A stretch of DNA of 64,000 bases, from positions 289,249 through 353,248 of the forward strand of contig NZ_JADWMY010000003.1 of NCBI RefSeq assembly GCF_015767275.1, written 5' to 3'. Source of the stretch: Herbaspirillum sp. AP02 (GTDB taxonomy: Bacteria; Pseudomonadota; Gammaproteobacteria; Burkholderiales; Burkholderiaceae_D). Under the pieces are notes generated by a model. That model was not told the DNA's origin. It did no database searches and saw only the letters and a list, made by a program, of their open reading frames with translations. This document shows positions 29,450 through 38,532 of the stretch, piece after piece. The position numbers and the translations under genes were made by a program. Positions within the stretch are counted from its first letter, which is position 1; the number at the start of each line of letters is the position of its first letter.

Positions 29450-30883
29450 TTAGATATCCAGCTGGGTCACCAGCTTGGTATTGATGTAGGCCTCGATGGC
29501 TTCGGTACCACCTTCGGAACCATAGCCGCTGTCCTTGACGCCGCCGAAGGGCAGTTCCGGGAAGGCCAGGCCCAGGTGGTTGATGGTCAGCATGCCACTT
29601 TCCACGCGGGCGGCCAGTGCGTGCTTGGTCTGTGCCGACTTGGCGAAGGCATAGGCCGCCAGGCCGAAGGGCAGGCGATTGGCTTCGGCAATGACTTCAT
29701 CGAGGGTCTCGAAGGAGTTGATCAACGCCAGCGGACCGAAGGGCTCTTCGTTCATCACGCGTGCGCTCAGCGGCACGTTGGTCAGCACGGTGGGCTGGAA
29801 GAAGTAACCCTTGTCACCGACGCGCTTGCCACCGGTACGCAGTTGCGCGCCGTTGGCGACGGCATCGTCGATCAGGGCTTCCAGCGCCGGGATGCGGCGC
29901 TGGTTGGCCACCGGACCCATGTTCACGCCAGCTTCCAGACCATTGCCGACCTTCAGTTGTTCGGCATAGGTGACGAACTTGTCGACGAAGGCGTTGAACA
30001 CGCCTTTCTGCACCAGGAAGCGGGTCGGCGACACGCACACCTGACCGGCATTGCGGAACTTGGACGTCGCCAGGGTCTTGGCGGCCAGGTCCACATCCAC
30101 GTCATCGAACACCATGGCCGGCGCGTGGCCGCCCAGCTCCATCGTGGCGCGCTTCATGTGCTGGCCCGCCAGCGCCGCCAGTTGCTTGCCCACCGGAGTG
30201 GAACCGGTGAAGGAAATCTTGCGGATCACCGGATGCGGGATCAGGTATTCCGAAATCTCCGCCGGCACGCCATAGACCAGGTTGATGACACCGGCCGGCA
30301 CGCCTGCATCGGCGTAGGCACGGATCAGTTCGGCCGGCGAGGCCGGGGTCTCTTCCGGGGCCTTGACGATGATGGAGCAGCCTGCCGCCAATGCGGCCGA
30401 CAGCTTGCGCACTACCTGGTTGATCGGGAAGTTCCAGGGCGTGAAAGCGGCTACCGGGCCGACCGGCTCCTTGATCACCATCTGGTAGGCACCCGGGGTG
30501 CGGGCCGGCACCAGGCGGCCGTAGGTGCGACGGGCTTCTTCGGCGAACCAGTCGATGGTATCGGCCGCACCCAGAGTTTCCATCTTGGCTTCGGCCAGCG
30601 GCTTGCCTTGTTCCTGGGTCATCAGGCTGGCGATCTCGTCGACGCGCTCACGCAGCAGGTCGGCTGCCTTGCGCATGATCTTGGAGCGGTCGAAGGCCGA
30701 CATGTTGCGCCAGATCTCAAAACCCTTTTTGGCGGCCTCCAGGGCGCGGTCCAGGTCGGCGCGGTCAGCGTGGGCGATCTTGCCGATCACTTCCTCGGTG
30801 GCCGGGTTGACGACATCGATGGTGCGACCGGAAGCGCTGGCGGTCCATTCGCCGTTGATGAAAAGCTGTACGTCCTTATACAT
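29450..30883 (-). CDS. gabD: NAD(P)-dependent succinate-semialdehyde dehydrogenase
   Basis: This aldehyde dehydrogenase most likely oxidises succinate semialdehyde from GABA to succinate. The 477-residue protein has [56 protein letters not shown] (cofactor site), the general base in [11 protein letters not shown] and the catalytic Cys283 in [12 protein letters not shown]. The [10 protein letters not shown] context fits the GabD group, but alpha-ketoglutarate semialdehyde dehydrogenases look similar. GAGG lies before ATG 30883; the longer open frame upstream has no aldehyde-dehydrogenase sequence. No gabT or gabP is adjacent. Confidence 0.8.
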   Translation of the reverse strand: MYKDVQLFINGEWTASASGRTIDVVNPATEEVIGKIAHADRADLDRALEAAKKGFEIWRNMSAFDRSKIMRKAADLLRERVDEIASLMTQEQGKPLAEAKMETLGAADTIDWFAEEARRTYGRLVPARTPGAYQMVIKEPVGPVAAFTPWNFPINQVVRKLSAALAAGCSIIVKAPEETPASPAELIRAYADAGVPAGVINLVYGVPAEISEYLIPHPVIRKISFTGSTPVGKQLAALAGQHMKRATMELGGHAPAMVFDDVDVDLAAKTLATSKFRNAGQVCVSPTRFLVQKGVFNAFVDKFVTYAEQLKVGNGLEAGVNMGPVANQRRIPALEALIDDAVANGAQLRTGGKRVGDKGYFFQPTVLTNVPLSARVMNEEPFGPLALINSFETLDEVIAEANRLPFGLAAYAFAKSAQTKHALAARVESGMLTINHLGLAFPELPFGGVKDSGYGSEGGTEAIEAYINTKLVTQLDI

Positions 30884-31203
30884 GGGCAATCCTCGTTCGT
30901 CAGGTTGGGGAAGGGCCGGTGCGGTCCGGTTCAGGCGATCAGGCGAGAACACATGGCACGCAGCGGCCGGGGGAGAATTCAGACAGACCGGACGCTGCCG
31001 ATCTGGTTCATGCGCGACGCAGCCAGCGAGGGCGATGGCTGTCGCGCGAAGACTGTCTTTATACCACGCGCCATGCATTCGCGTCGGCTGCCGGGACGCC
31101 GACAGCGGCTTCCTACAAGGCTGGACGAGCGGGCAGCAAAGAGGAACAATCGGCAACGCGCACCGGTCACACCGCCATAACAACATGCCCAGCCGAGGTC
31201 CCC

Positions 31204-32691
31204 ATGAGCAGCTCTCCAGACCCGTTTCATCCCGCCCGACCTGCTGCCGACATCCATCGCGGCAAGGGCGATGCTGGTGATGTTACGGCAAGCAGTGACA
31301 GCCTCCAGAGGCATGATGCGCAAAGGACGGCGGCGACCGGCAGCATCATCGCCAGCGCCCTCCTGAGTGCTGGCCTTGGCCTCTGGCTGGGCCGCAAGCG
31401 GCGCCAGGGGCGCAGCCCGGTGCGACTGAGCCCGCCGGCGCGTGCGCCCCGTCCGGCACCGGCGCAACCATTGCATAGCCGCGTTGCCGGACCACCACCC
31501 CACGAGGCCATCCCGCAGGGCTTGGAGCGTGCACTGCGCCTGGTAACGCTGGCCATGCCCCTGATTGCGGCCTGGCGCCGGGGCTCAGCGCGTGCCACGG
31601 TAGCCAAGGCCAAGGCCAAAGCCCAAGCCAAGGCGGAGAATGCGTTGCCGCCAGATGCGCCGGCCCGCATGGATATCGTCAAGGCGCGCCTGGAGCCGGC
31701 GCCGTCCGACTACCTGGACCCGGCTGCCGAAGTCAAGATGCTCAAGGGGGGCACGCGGCCCCAACAGGCCTGGCAGATGACGGTGGCCGCCATCAATGCC
31801 TGGCTGGACGACTTCGCCCCCAGCATGGGCGCGGCCATCGCCTACTACACCATCTTTTCCATCGCCCCCATGCTGGTGATCGCCATCGCGGTGGCCGGCA
31901 TGCTGTTCGGTCACGACGCGGCGCAAGGCGAGATCGTCAACCAGATCCGCGACATCGTCGGCACCGAAGGGGCCTTTGCCATCCAGGGTTTGCTCAAGTC
32001 GGTCAGCCAGCCACGCGAGGGCATGATTGCCGCCGGCATTTCGGTAGTGACCCTGGTCATCGGCGCCACTGCGGTGTTTTCCGAACTGCAGAGCGCGCTT
32101 GACCGCATCTGGCGCATCCCCGCTGTCAAGCGCAAGAGCGGGGTATGGCAACTGGCCCGCACCCGCCTGCTGTCGTTCGGGCTGATCCTGGGGCTGGGCT
32201 TCCTGCTGATCATCTCGCTGGTGGTCAGCGCGGCGCTGGCGGCACTGGGGCGCTGGTGGGGCGGCTGGTTCGAGGGCTGGCAACTGATGCTGCAATTGCT
32301 CAACTTCGTGCTGTCCTTCGTGGTGTTCTCCACGCTCTTTTCGATGATCTACAAATTCATGCCGCGGGTGACCTTGTCCTGGCGCGATGTCTGGATCGGT
32401 GCGGTCGCGACCACGGTGCTCTTCATCATCGGCAAGTACCTGATCGGTCTGTATCTGGGCAGCGCCGGCATGACTTCCGGTTTCGGGGCCGCTGGTTCGT
32501 TTGCGTTGCTGCTGCTATGGATCTACTACTCGGCGCAGATCTTCCTGCTGGGAGCCGAGTTCACCTGGATCTATGCCAACAATTTCGGTTCACGCGCCAA
32601 ACGGCAAAAGCTGGTCAGTACCGTGGAAGATCATCACGTGAGCCTTGAGCAGGCTCAACAGGTGGTGCGCGGTAACGACAAGCCGCGCTGA
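31204..32691 (+). CDS. YihY/BrkB-family inner-membrane protein with long N-terminal extension
   Basis: This is a 495-residue protein. The C-terminal 300 residues are the YihY/UPF0761 domain: [29 protein letters not shown], six or so membrane segments, and [29 protein letters not shown] near the end. The first 170 residues form an extra region with one weak hydrophobic segment ([18 protein letters not shown]), many arginines and an Ala/Lys repeat ([12 protein letters not shown]). Despite the BrkB name the function of the family is not established. GAGG precedes ATG 31204. Its 3' end overlaps the convergent glycosyltransferase gene by 37 bases. Confidence 0.88.
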   Translation: MSSSPDPFHPARPAADIHRGKGDAGDVTASSDSLQRHDAQRTAATGSIIASALLSAGLGLWLGRKRRQGRSPVRLSPPARAPRPAPAQPLHSRVAGPPPHEAIPQGLERALRLVTLAMPLIAAWRRGSARATVAKAKAKAQAKAENALPPDAPARMDIVKARLEPAPSDYLDPAAEVKMLKGGTRPQQAWQMTVAAINAWLDDFAPSMGAAIAYYTIFSIAPMLVIAIAVAGMLFGHDAAQGEIVNQIRDIVGTEGAFAIQGLLKSVSQPREGMIAAGISVVTLVIGATAVFSELQSALDRIWRIPAVKRKSGVWQLARTRLLSFGLILGLGFLLIISLVVSAALAALGRWWGGWFEGWQLMLQLLNFVLSFVVFSTLFSMIYKFMPRVTLSWRDVWIGAVATTVLFIIGKYLIGLYLGSAGMTSGFGAAGSFALLLLWIYYSAQIFLLGAEFTWIYANNFGSRAKRQKLVSTVEDHHVSLEQAQQVVRGNDKPR

Positions 32692-33368
32692 GGCGCCAGT
32701 GCCAGTGCCGGGCATTCCTCCACGGCCCACTGCCGCAGGGTGTCGCCAAAACCGCCGCGTGCCTTGCTTTGCGGCCGGGTGCTGGTACTCACCCGGGGAC
32801 GTGCACTCCATGCGATATGGGCGCCCATGGCCTGCAAGGCTTGTACGAGGGCGACATCTTCATGGCAGGACAAGGGCGGGAAGCCGCCAGCCTGTCGATA
32901 GGCCTTTGCGCAGACCCCGAAGTTGGCACCGTGGATGTGGCGATGATCGTCGCGATCAAGATAGACCCGGGCGAAGCGGCGCCGCACTTCCGGCGCATGG
33001 CCGCGCCAGTCGTCGGGCACCACGGTGCCGCAGACGGCATCGGCCTGCAGCCTGAGCTGGGCCACCAGCCAGTCGGGCGCGACTTGGGTATCGGCATCGG
33101 TAAAGGCCAGCCAGCGCGCTCCCCGGGCCAGTAGTTGATCGGCCCCCAGGGCGCGTGCCACGCCGACGTTGCGCGCCTGTATCGGCAGCACGTTCACCGG
33201 GTGGCTGCGGGCAATGCGCTCGGAACCATCGCTGCAGGCGTCCAGCACCACCACGATGCGCACTTCCTCACCGTGCAGATCGCCATGCAGGGCGGCCTCG
33301 CGTACCGCCTGCAGGCAGGATTCCAGCTGGGCCTCTTCATCGTGCGCGGGAATGACGATGCCTATCAT
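32655..33368 (-). CDS. family 2 glycosyltransferase
   Basis: This is a 237-residue GT-A fold enzyme, last gene of a four-gene minus-strand operon. It starts MIGIVIPAHDEEAQLESCL, carries the nucleotide-site Asp in VVLDACSDGS, the metal-binding DxD as FTDADTQVAPDW (Asp91, Asp93), and a HGANFGVCAKAYRQAGGF acceptor-loop region followed by CHEDVALVQAL. No membrane segment is seen. Donor and acceptor are unknown. A strong GGAG-rich ribosome-binding site precedes ATG 33368. The gap from the methyltransferase stop is 50 bases. Its last 37 bases overlap the convergent YihY gene. Confidence 0.85.
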   Translation of the reverse strand: MIGIVIPAHDEEAQLESCLQAVREAALHGDLHGEEVRIVVVLDACSDGSERIARSHPVNVLPIQARNVGVARALGADQLLARGARWLAFTDADTQVAPDWLVAQLRLQADAVCGTVVPDDWRGHAPEVRRRFARVYLDRDDHRHIHGANFGVCAKAYRQAGGFPPLSCHEDVALVQALQAMGAHIAWSARPRVSTSTRPQSKARGGFGDTLRQWAVEECPALALAPQRGLSLPRTTC

Positions 33369-33418
33369 GACGTGCTCCTCTCCTTGTTGTTTTTACCGGT
33401 CCGACGCGTCAGCCGGGA

Positions 33419-34003
33419 TCAGGTCTTGCGCCATAGATCGACCAGGATGTCTTCGTCTTCGTAGCAGGCCTGGCGTTTGAGCCGGGCATGGGTGTCGATG
33501 AGCTGATGCATGGGGCGGGTGGCCAGTAGCCGGTCATCGAAATCCTTCTTCCAGTGGCAGGCCAGCAGATGTCCCCCGACGGTCAGGCTGCCTGCGGCCA
33601 GCGTGACCAGCTCTACCATCTGCGGTGCATCGAAGTAGTAGCAGAGCTCGGAAAAGAGGATCAATTCGAACTCCGGCGCGCCCAATTCCGGCGCCGGCCA
33701 TTGCTCCGGCAGTGCCTGGCGGCGTACCTCCACGTGCGCCAGATGGGCGGTCTTGTCGCGGGCGATGCGCACCGCGTCCTCGCAGAAATCGGAAGCCAGC
33801 AGACGCTGGCAACGCTCGGCCAGATGCAGGGTCAGCTCACCGCTGCCGCAGCCCGGTTCGAAGATGGAGGTGCAGTGCTGGCGCGGCAGGATGGCTGCGA
33901 CGATGGCGCGCTTGCGTTGCTCGTACCAGCTGGTCCTGGTGTTCCAGGGATCGGCGCTGGCGGCATACAACTGGTCGAAATGTCCGGTGTCGCCCGTCCT
34001 CAT
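33419..34003 (-). CDS. NodS-like SAM-dependent methyltransferase
   Basis: This is a 194-residue methyltransferase. HFDQLYAASADPWNTRTSWYEQRKR at the N-terminus is the pattern of the NodS family, followed by SAM motif I FEPGCGSGELTLHL (about 48-61) and LASDFCEDAVRIAR. NodS itself N-methylates the deacetylated glucosamine of Nod factors. Here the neighbour upstream is a PIG-L deacetylase, with which the gene overlaps by 4 bases (ATGA), so the two are translationally coupled and probably act in sequence. The substrate is unknown. Confidence 0.82.
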   Translation of the reverse strand: MRTGDTGHFDQLYAASADPWNTRTSWYEQRKRAIVAAILPRQHCTSIFEPGCGSGELTLHLAERCQRLLASDFCEDAVRIARDKTAHLAHVEVRRQALPEQWPAPELGAPEFELILFSELCYYFDAPQMVELVTLAAGSLTVGGHLLACHWKKDFDDRLLATRPMHQLIDTHARLKRQACYEDEDILVDLWRKT

Positions 34004-34785
34004 AGGAAGAACACCTCGTAGGGCCGCACGAAGTGCGCCAGCACGCCGGCCGGCAGTACCGGATCGCGCTCGCCATCACGACCGATCTGGCTGTGATAGC
34101 AACGCAGGGCGCGACGCTTGCGCAGGGCGGTATCGGCATCGAAGCCCAGCTTGTGCGCCCGGCCCCAGGGGAAGTCCCCCGACAGCGGCTGCGCCCAGTG
34201 CCAGCCCCAGATCGGGACTTCGACCAGCTTGCAGCCCAGTTCATGTTCCAGCTCGGCGGCGATCTCGCCCACCGTCTCATGGTCGGGATGACCGTCCAGG
34301 CGCCACGGGGCAAAGACGATATCCGTGTGGCGCAGCTGCGCGATCAGCCAGGCTTTCAATTCCAGCCGGTGCTGGCGGATCTGGCCATCGGGTATGCGGG
34401 CGCGCAGGATCTGGGCCTGCCCCGCGCCGAGACATTCCAGCGCGGCCATGCTCTCGGCCGGCCGCAGCAGCGGCAGCCGCTGCGCCAGGGGGGACGAATC
34501 GGGATGGCTGCGCTCACCATCGCTGACGGCCACCACCGCGATTTCCCGCATCATGCCCGCGAGCTGCGCGATCAGGCCGCCGCAGCCCAGGGTTTCATCA
34601 TCCGGATGCGGCGCCAGGATCACCGCCCGCGAGCGGGGGGGCACCAGCTTGCACAGTTCGATTTCGGGCAGCGCATGCAGGCGCTGGCAGGATTGCCAGA
34701 CTTCTTCGGCGGTACCGTGGACGACATCGATATGGCGCGCGGCACTGCCGCGCCGCACGGGCGCGGGGGCATTCACAATAAGCAT
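34000..34785 (-). CDS. PIG-L/LmbE-family N-deacetylase
   Basis: This is a 261-residue zinc-dependent deacetylase. The signature HPDDETLGCGG starts at His60 and a second metal histidine lies in DGHPDHETVGEIAAEL. Family members remove N-acetyl groups from GlcNAc-linked lipids, mycothiol or bacillithiol precursors and antibiotics. The first 50 residues precede the domain and have no recognised role. AGGAG lies before ATG 34785. It overlaps the acyl-CoA-dehydrogenase-like gene upstream by 13 bases and the methyltransferase downstream by 4. Confidence 0.87.
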   Translation of the reverse strand: MLIVNAPAPVRRGSAARHIDVVHGTAEEVWQSCQRLHALPEIELCKLVPPRSRAVILAPHPDDETLGCGGLIAQLAGMMREIAVVAVSDGERSHPDSSPLAQRLPLLRPAESMAALECLGAGQAQILRARIPDGQIRQHRLELKAWLIAQLRHTDIVFAPWRLDGHPDHETVGEIAAELEHELGCKLVEVPIWGWHWAQPLSGDFPWGRAHKLGFDADTALRKRRALRCYHSQIGRDGERDPVLPAGVLAHFVRPYEVFFL

Positions 34786-35834
34786 GGGATGGGCTCCTCT
34801 TGCAGACAGGATGTGGCCAGTGCGGCCAGGTCGCGTTCGGCATGGCTCTGGCGCAGCCACACGGGCAGATCGGCCAGCAGGCGCGCACTGCGCCGCTGGC
34901 CGCAATAGGGATGGGGCCCGAGCGCAGCACCCAGGTCGCCGATGATCTGGGTGCAGGCGCGTTCGACGATGAGGCGGGACCGCAAGGCATGACGCATGGC
35001 CTTCTCGGCCGGATAGGCGTCGATGCGCGCCGCGCTTTCGCGCAGACTGGCTGCCGAGGTGGACAGCGCGCATTCGGCACTGCCCAGGCGTGCCAGGGCA
35101 TGTGGGTCGGCACGTTGCGCCAGCTGCGCGCGCAGCAGCGCCACCAGCGCTGCCGCCGCACCATGCCAGCAGGCGGCGATGCCGATGCCACCCTGCCAGA
35201 AGCCGGGGCGGTCCAGATAGAAACCGGGTCCTCCCACCATTTGGGCGCTGGCATTGTGCAGACGCAGGCGAGCGGTGCGCGTGGCGGACATGCCCACGGC
35301 CGCCCAGTCGTCCTCGATGATTTCGACCCCGCGCTGCCCCAGTTCCAGCGCCAGCAACCAGGTCTGGCCCGCCTCGTCGCGATGACTGAGCAGCGCGTGC
35401 GTGACCGAGGCCGCGCCCGAGCACCACGGCTTCTCTCCTTCCAGCAAGACATGGTCTTCTGCAGCCGGCATGCGCATGGTGAGGCTGCCGGGACGCCCCT
35501 GCGCGCACCAGACACCCCAGATCGAACGCGGCGGGCGTGCCTGTCCTGCTTCTGCCAGGATGGCCAGCGCATCGGTATGGGCTTCGTAGAGCTTGGCCAG
35601 CGACAGGTCGTGCGCAGCCACTGCGGCCAGGGCCTGCCAACGCGCCAGCGTTTCGCCTTGGCCGGGCAGGGGGAGACGATCCAGTCCGGCCGCCACCAAC
35701 TGGCGCAGCAGCCGGGCATCCAGTGCGGCCAGCTGCTCGTGCGCGCAGGCCGCCAGGGCGGGTGCGATGAATTGTTCCAGCTGTGCCGGCAGGGAAGGGC
35801 AATCGGGTAGATCAGCGTGGGCAGGGCGATTCAT
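34773..35834 (-). CDS. acyl-CoA-dehydrogenase-like flavoprotein
   Basis: This is a 353-residue protein, first gene of the four-gene operon. It follows the acyl-CoA dehydrogenase layout: an alpha-helical N-terminus, a beta-domain with GVWCAQGRPGSLTMR, KPWCSGAASVTHALL and WAAVGMSATRTARLRLHNA, and a helical C-terminus. The usual C-terminal YEGT-type segment carrying the catalytic glutamate is not recognisable; instead there is GDLGAALGPHPYCGQRR. It may therefore act on an unusual substrate or not as a dehydrogenase. Overlapping frames with the deacetylase gene indicate co-translation. Confidence 0.72.
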   Translation of the reverse strand: MNRPAHADLPDCPSLPAQLEQFIAPALAACAHEQLAALDARLLRQLVAAGLDRLPLPGQGETLARWQALAAVAAHDLSLAKLYEAHTDALAILAEAGQARPPRSIWGVWCAQGRPGSLTMRMPAAEDHVLLEGEKPWCSGAASVTHALLSHRDEAGQTWLLALELGQRGVEIIEDDWAAVGMSATRTARLRLHNASAQMVGGPGFYLDRPGFWQGGIGIAACWHGAAAALVALLRAQLAQRADPHALARLGSAECALSTSAASLRESAARIDAYPAEKAMRHALRSRLIVERACTQIIGDLGAALGPHPYCGQRRSARLLADLPVWLRQSHAERDLAALATSCLQEEPIPCLL

Positions 35835-36114
35835 GATGACCGGGCCGGGTTCAGGCGACCCGGGACGGGCCGCAACGATACCCAGTATGCGTGGCGCGGT
35901 GCCGGGCCGATGTCGGCGCGCTGCGGTGTTTGTCGTAGGACTTCATTAGGCCCGGCCTGGTCCTGGCCGTTTCTGTAGGAATCGTACCCGCTGTAAATCC
36001 GTGCATCGCCTACAGCCAAAGCGACCGCCGGATTCCATCATTGCCCTTATCCAGGCAGCCACCCAAGCAGCCATCCAAGCAGCTCGAATGCAAACCAGGG
36101 CAGCAGACCCCGCG
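35835..36114. other. divergent intergenic region before the YdeP-type gene
   Basis: About 280 bases hold the promoters of the four-gene operon (minus) and the oxidoreductase gene (plus). CTGTAGG and CCTACAG form a widely spaced inverted repeat at about 35974-36020. I see no gene or clear promoter. Confidence 0.35.
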
Positions 36115-36146
36115 CCAATGACGCAATGACGCAATGACGCAATGAC
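36115..36146 (+). repeat. 8-bp tandem repeat (four copies) before the YdeP-type gene
   Basis: CCAATGAC is followed by three copies of GCAATGAC. Each copy carries an ATG, and the 8-base period places successive ATGs in different frames relative to the gene at 36178. Loss or gain of a unit by slippage would alter the leader. Confidence 0.8.
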
Positions 36147-36177
36147 GACCACCGCACGCAACGCACAAAGAGGCGAT

Positions 36178-38499
36178 ATGAACACCAAGGACATTCCCGA
36201 AAACGCCAGATTCGATGAATACAACAACGCTGCCGGTGGTTGGGGCTCGGTCAAGGCACTGGGCGCCATCCTGCAGCAGGAACATGTGATCGCCACCGGC
36301 ACCCGCATCCTGATGAAGCAGAACAAGCCCGACGGCTTCGCCTGCGTCAGCTGTTCCTGGGCCAAGCCGGCCGACCCGCATCTGTTCGAGTTCTGCGAGA
36401 ACGGCGCCAAGGCCACCGCCTGGGAAATTACCGGCAAGCGCGCCACGCCGGCGTTTTTCGCAGACCACACGGTGACCGAGATGGAAAGCTGGAACGATCT
36501 CGAACTCGAATCCACCGGCCGCGTCACGGAGCCCATGAAATACGACCCGGCTAGCGACCGCTATCTGCCCGTGACCTGGTCAGAGGCATTCGACGACATC
36601 GCCGCCCGGCTGCGCGCGATGGATCCGAAGAAGGTGGTGTTCTATGCCTCCGGCCGGGCGTCGCTGGAGACCTCCTACCTGTACCAGCTGATGGCCCGCC
36701 TGTATGGCAGCAACAACCTGCCCGACAGCTCCAACATGTGTCACGAGTCTACTTCCGTGGCCTTGCCGCAGACCATCGGCGTGCCGGTCGGCACCGTCCG
36801 GCTGGAAGACTTCGATCACACCGATTGCATCCTTTTCTTCGGCCACAACACCGGCACCAATGCCCCGCGCATGCTGCATCCGCTGGAAGAGGTGCGCAAG
36901 CGCGGGGTCCCCGTGATCACCTTCAACCCCTTGCGCGAGCGCGGTCTGGAGCGCTTCGTCAATCCGCAGTCGCCCAAGGAAATGATCACCCCTGCGCATA
37001 CCGACATCAGTTCGCAATACGTGCAGATCAAGATCGGTGGTGACACGGCGGCCGCCGTGGGCATGGCCAAGCGCATCCTTGAGCGCGATGACCGGGCCCG
37101 GGCCGAAGGCCAGCCACGCTTGCTCGACCAGGCATTCATCGATGAGCACACCAGTGGCTTCGAGGAATTCGCAGCCGCTGCCCGGGCTGCCTCCTGGAAC
37201 GAGCTCGAGCTGCATGCCGGCGTGTCCCGCGCCGAACTGGAGCTGGCTGCCGACACCTATGCCGGCGCCGGGCGGGCCATGCTCATGTATGGCATGGGCG
37301 TGACCCAGCACCGGGAAGCGGTGCGCACCATCCACATGCTGACCAATCTCTTGCTCATGCGCGGCAACATCGGCAAGCCCGGTGCCGGCATCTGCCCGAT
37401 CCGGGGCCATTCCAACGTGCAGGGCCAGCGCACCGTGGGCATCACGGAAAAACCGGAGATGGTCCCCAACGACAAGTTGCGCGCGCTGTATCACTTCGAG
37501 CCGCCGATGGAGAAGGGGCTCAACACGGTCGAAGCTTGCGAGAAGATCCGTGACGGCGAACTGTCGGCCTTCTTCATGCTGGGAGGTAATTTCGTGCGCG
37601 CCATCCCCGACCATGGCGTCATGGAGCCGGCCTGGCGCAACCTCCCCCTGACCGTACAAGTGGTGACGCACTTCAACCGCTCCTGCGTGATCCACGGCAA
37701 GACCGCCTATCTGCTGCCCTGCCTGGGCCGCATCGAGATCGACCGCCAGCGCGGCGGCGAGCAGGCGGTGTCGGTGGAAGACAGTACCGGCTGCATGCAC
37801 GGTTCACGCGGGCGCGTCGAACCGGCGTCGCCGCACCTGCTCTCGGAGCCGGCCATCATCGCCGAACTGGCCAAGCGGCTGCTGCCCTTCAATCCCCGGG
37901 TGGACTGGGATGGCTGGGTGGGCGACTATGCCCGCATCCGCGACGCCATCGAAGCCACCTATCCCGACATCTTCCGCGACTTCAACGCCCGCATGCGGAC
38001 CCCTGGTGGCTTCCCGCGTCCGCTGGCGGCCCGTGAACGGCAATGGAAGACGCCCAACGGCCGCGCCAATTTCAAGACCTTCGACGCCCTCGAGCCAGAT
38101 CCCGACATGCCCGCCGATGCCCCTGGCGTGCTGCGTCTGATGACCACCCGGGGCGACAGCCAGTTCAACACCACCGTCTATTCGCTGGATGATCGCTTCC
38201 GTGGTGTTTGGGGGACCCGCCGCGTGCTGCTGCTGAACCTGCGCGACATGCAGGCCCAGGGCCTGGTGCCCGGTGATTTCGTCACGGCCGAGACGGTCTC
38301 CGACGACGGCGTAGAGCGTCGCGTGGATCACCTGCGGGTGGAGCCTTTCGATATCCCCGTCGGCTGCGTGATGGGTTACTTCCCCGAACTGAACCGCCTC
38401 ATTCCGCTGTTCCACCATGCGCGCGGCAGCAAGGTGCCGGCGGCCAAGTCGATTCCGGTGCGCTTGATTGCGGAGGTGAGTGAGCCGGTGTTGTCCTGA
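36178..38499 (+). CDS. YdeP/FdhF-family molybdopterin oxidoreductase
   Basis: This is a 773-residue homologue of E. coli YdeP (formate-dehydrogenase-alpha-like, TIGR01701). The N-terminus AAGGWGSVKALG, CENGAKATAWEITGKRATP, the strongly conserved NMCHESTSVALPQTIGV and KPGAGICPIRGHSNVQG identify the family, which binds a molybdopterin guanine dinucleotide but lacks the typical four-cysteine Fe-S cluster motif at the start. YdeP supports acid resistance in E. coli; the electron donor is unknown. AGAGG precedes ATG 36178; an in-frame ATG at 36142 lies in the repeat and is less likely. No FdhD-type maturation gene is adjacent. Confidence 0.9.
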   Translation: MNTKDIPENARFDEYNNAAGGWGSVKALGAILQQEHVIATGTRILMKQNKPDGFACVSCSWAKPADPHLFEFCENGAKATAWEITGKRATPAFFADHTVTEMESWNDLELESTGRVTEPMKYDPASDRYLPVTWSEAFDDIAARLRAMDPKKVVFYASGRASLETSYLYQLMARLYGSNNLPDSSNMCHESTSVALPQTIGVPVGTVRLEDFDHTDCILFFGHNTGTNAPRMLHPLEEVRKRGVPVITFNPLRERGLERFVNPQSPKEMITPAHTDISSQYVQIKIGGDTAAAVGMAKRILERDDRARAEGQPRLLDQAFIDEHTSGFEEFAAAARAASWNELELHAGVSRAELELAADTYAGAGRAMLMYGMGVTQHREAVRTIHMLTNLLLMRGNIGKPGAGICPIRGHSNVQGQRTVGITEKPEMVPNDKLRALYHFEPPMEKGLNTVEACEKIRDGELSAFFMLGGNFVRAIPDHGVMEPAWRNLPLTVQVVTHFNRSCVIHGKTAYLLPCLGRIEIDRQRGGEQAVSVEDSTGCMHGSRGRVEPASPHLLSEPAIIAELAKRLLPFNPRVDWDGWVGDYARIRDAIEATYPDIFRDFNARMRTPGGFPRPLAARERQWKTPNGRANFKTFDALEPDPDMPADAPGVLRLMTTRGDSQFNTTVYSLDDRFRGVWGTRRVLLLNLRDMQAQGLVPGDFVTAETVSDDGVERRVDHLRVEPFDIPVGCVMGYFPELNRLIPLFHHARGSKVPAAKSIPVRLIAEVSEPVLS

Positions 38500-38532
38500 C
38501 AGCGGTCGTCAGCTTGCAGCTGCTGGGCGGTT

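Noticed and set aside
30884..31186. An extension of about 100 residues at the gabD N-terminus
   Set aside because: The upstream part does not resemble aldehyde dehydrogenases, and [11 protein letters not shown] with GAGG upstream is the natural start.
34786..35802. A longer 600-codon version of the PIG-L gene
   Set aside because: The added part is the other frame of the acyl-CoA-dehydrogenase-like gene; AGGAG and family length support ATG 34785.
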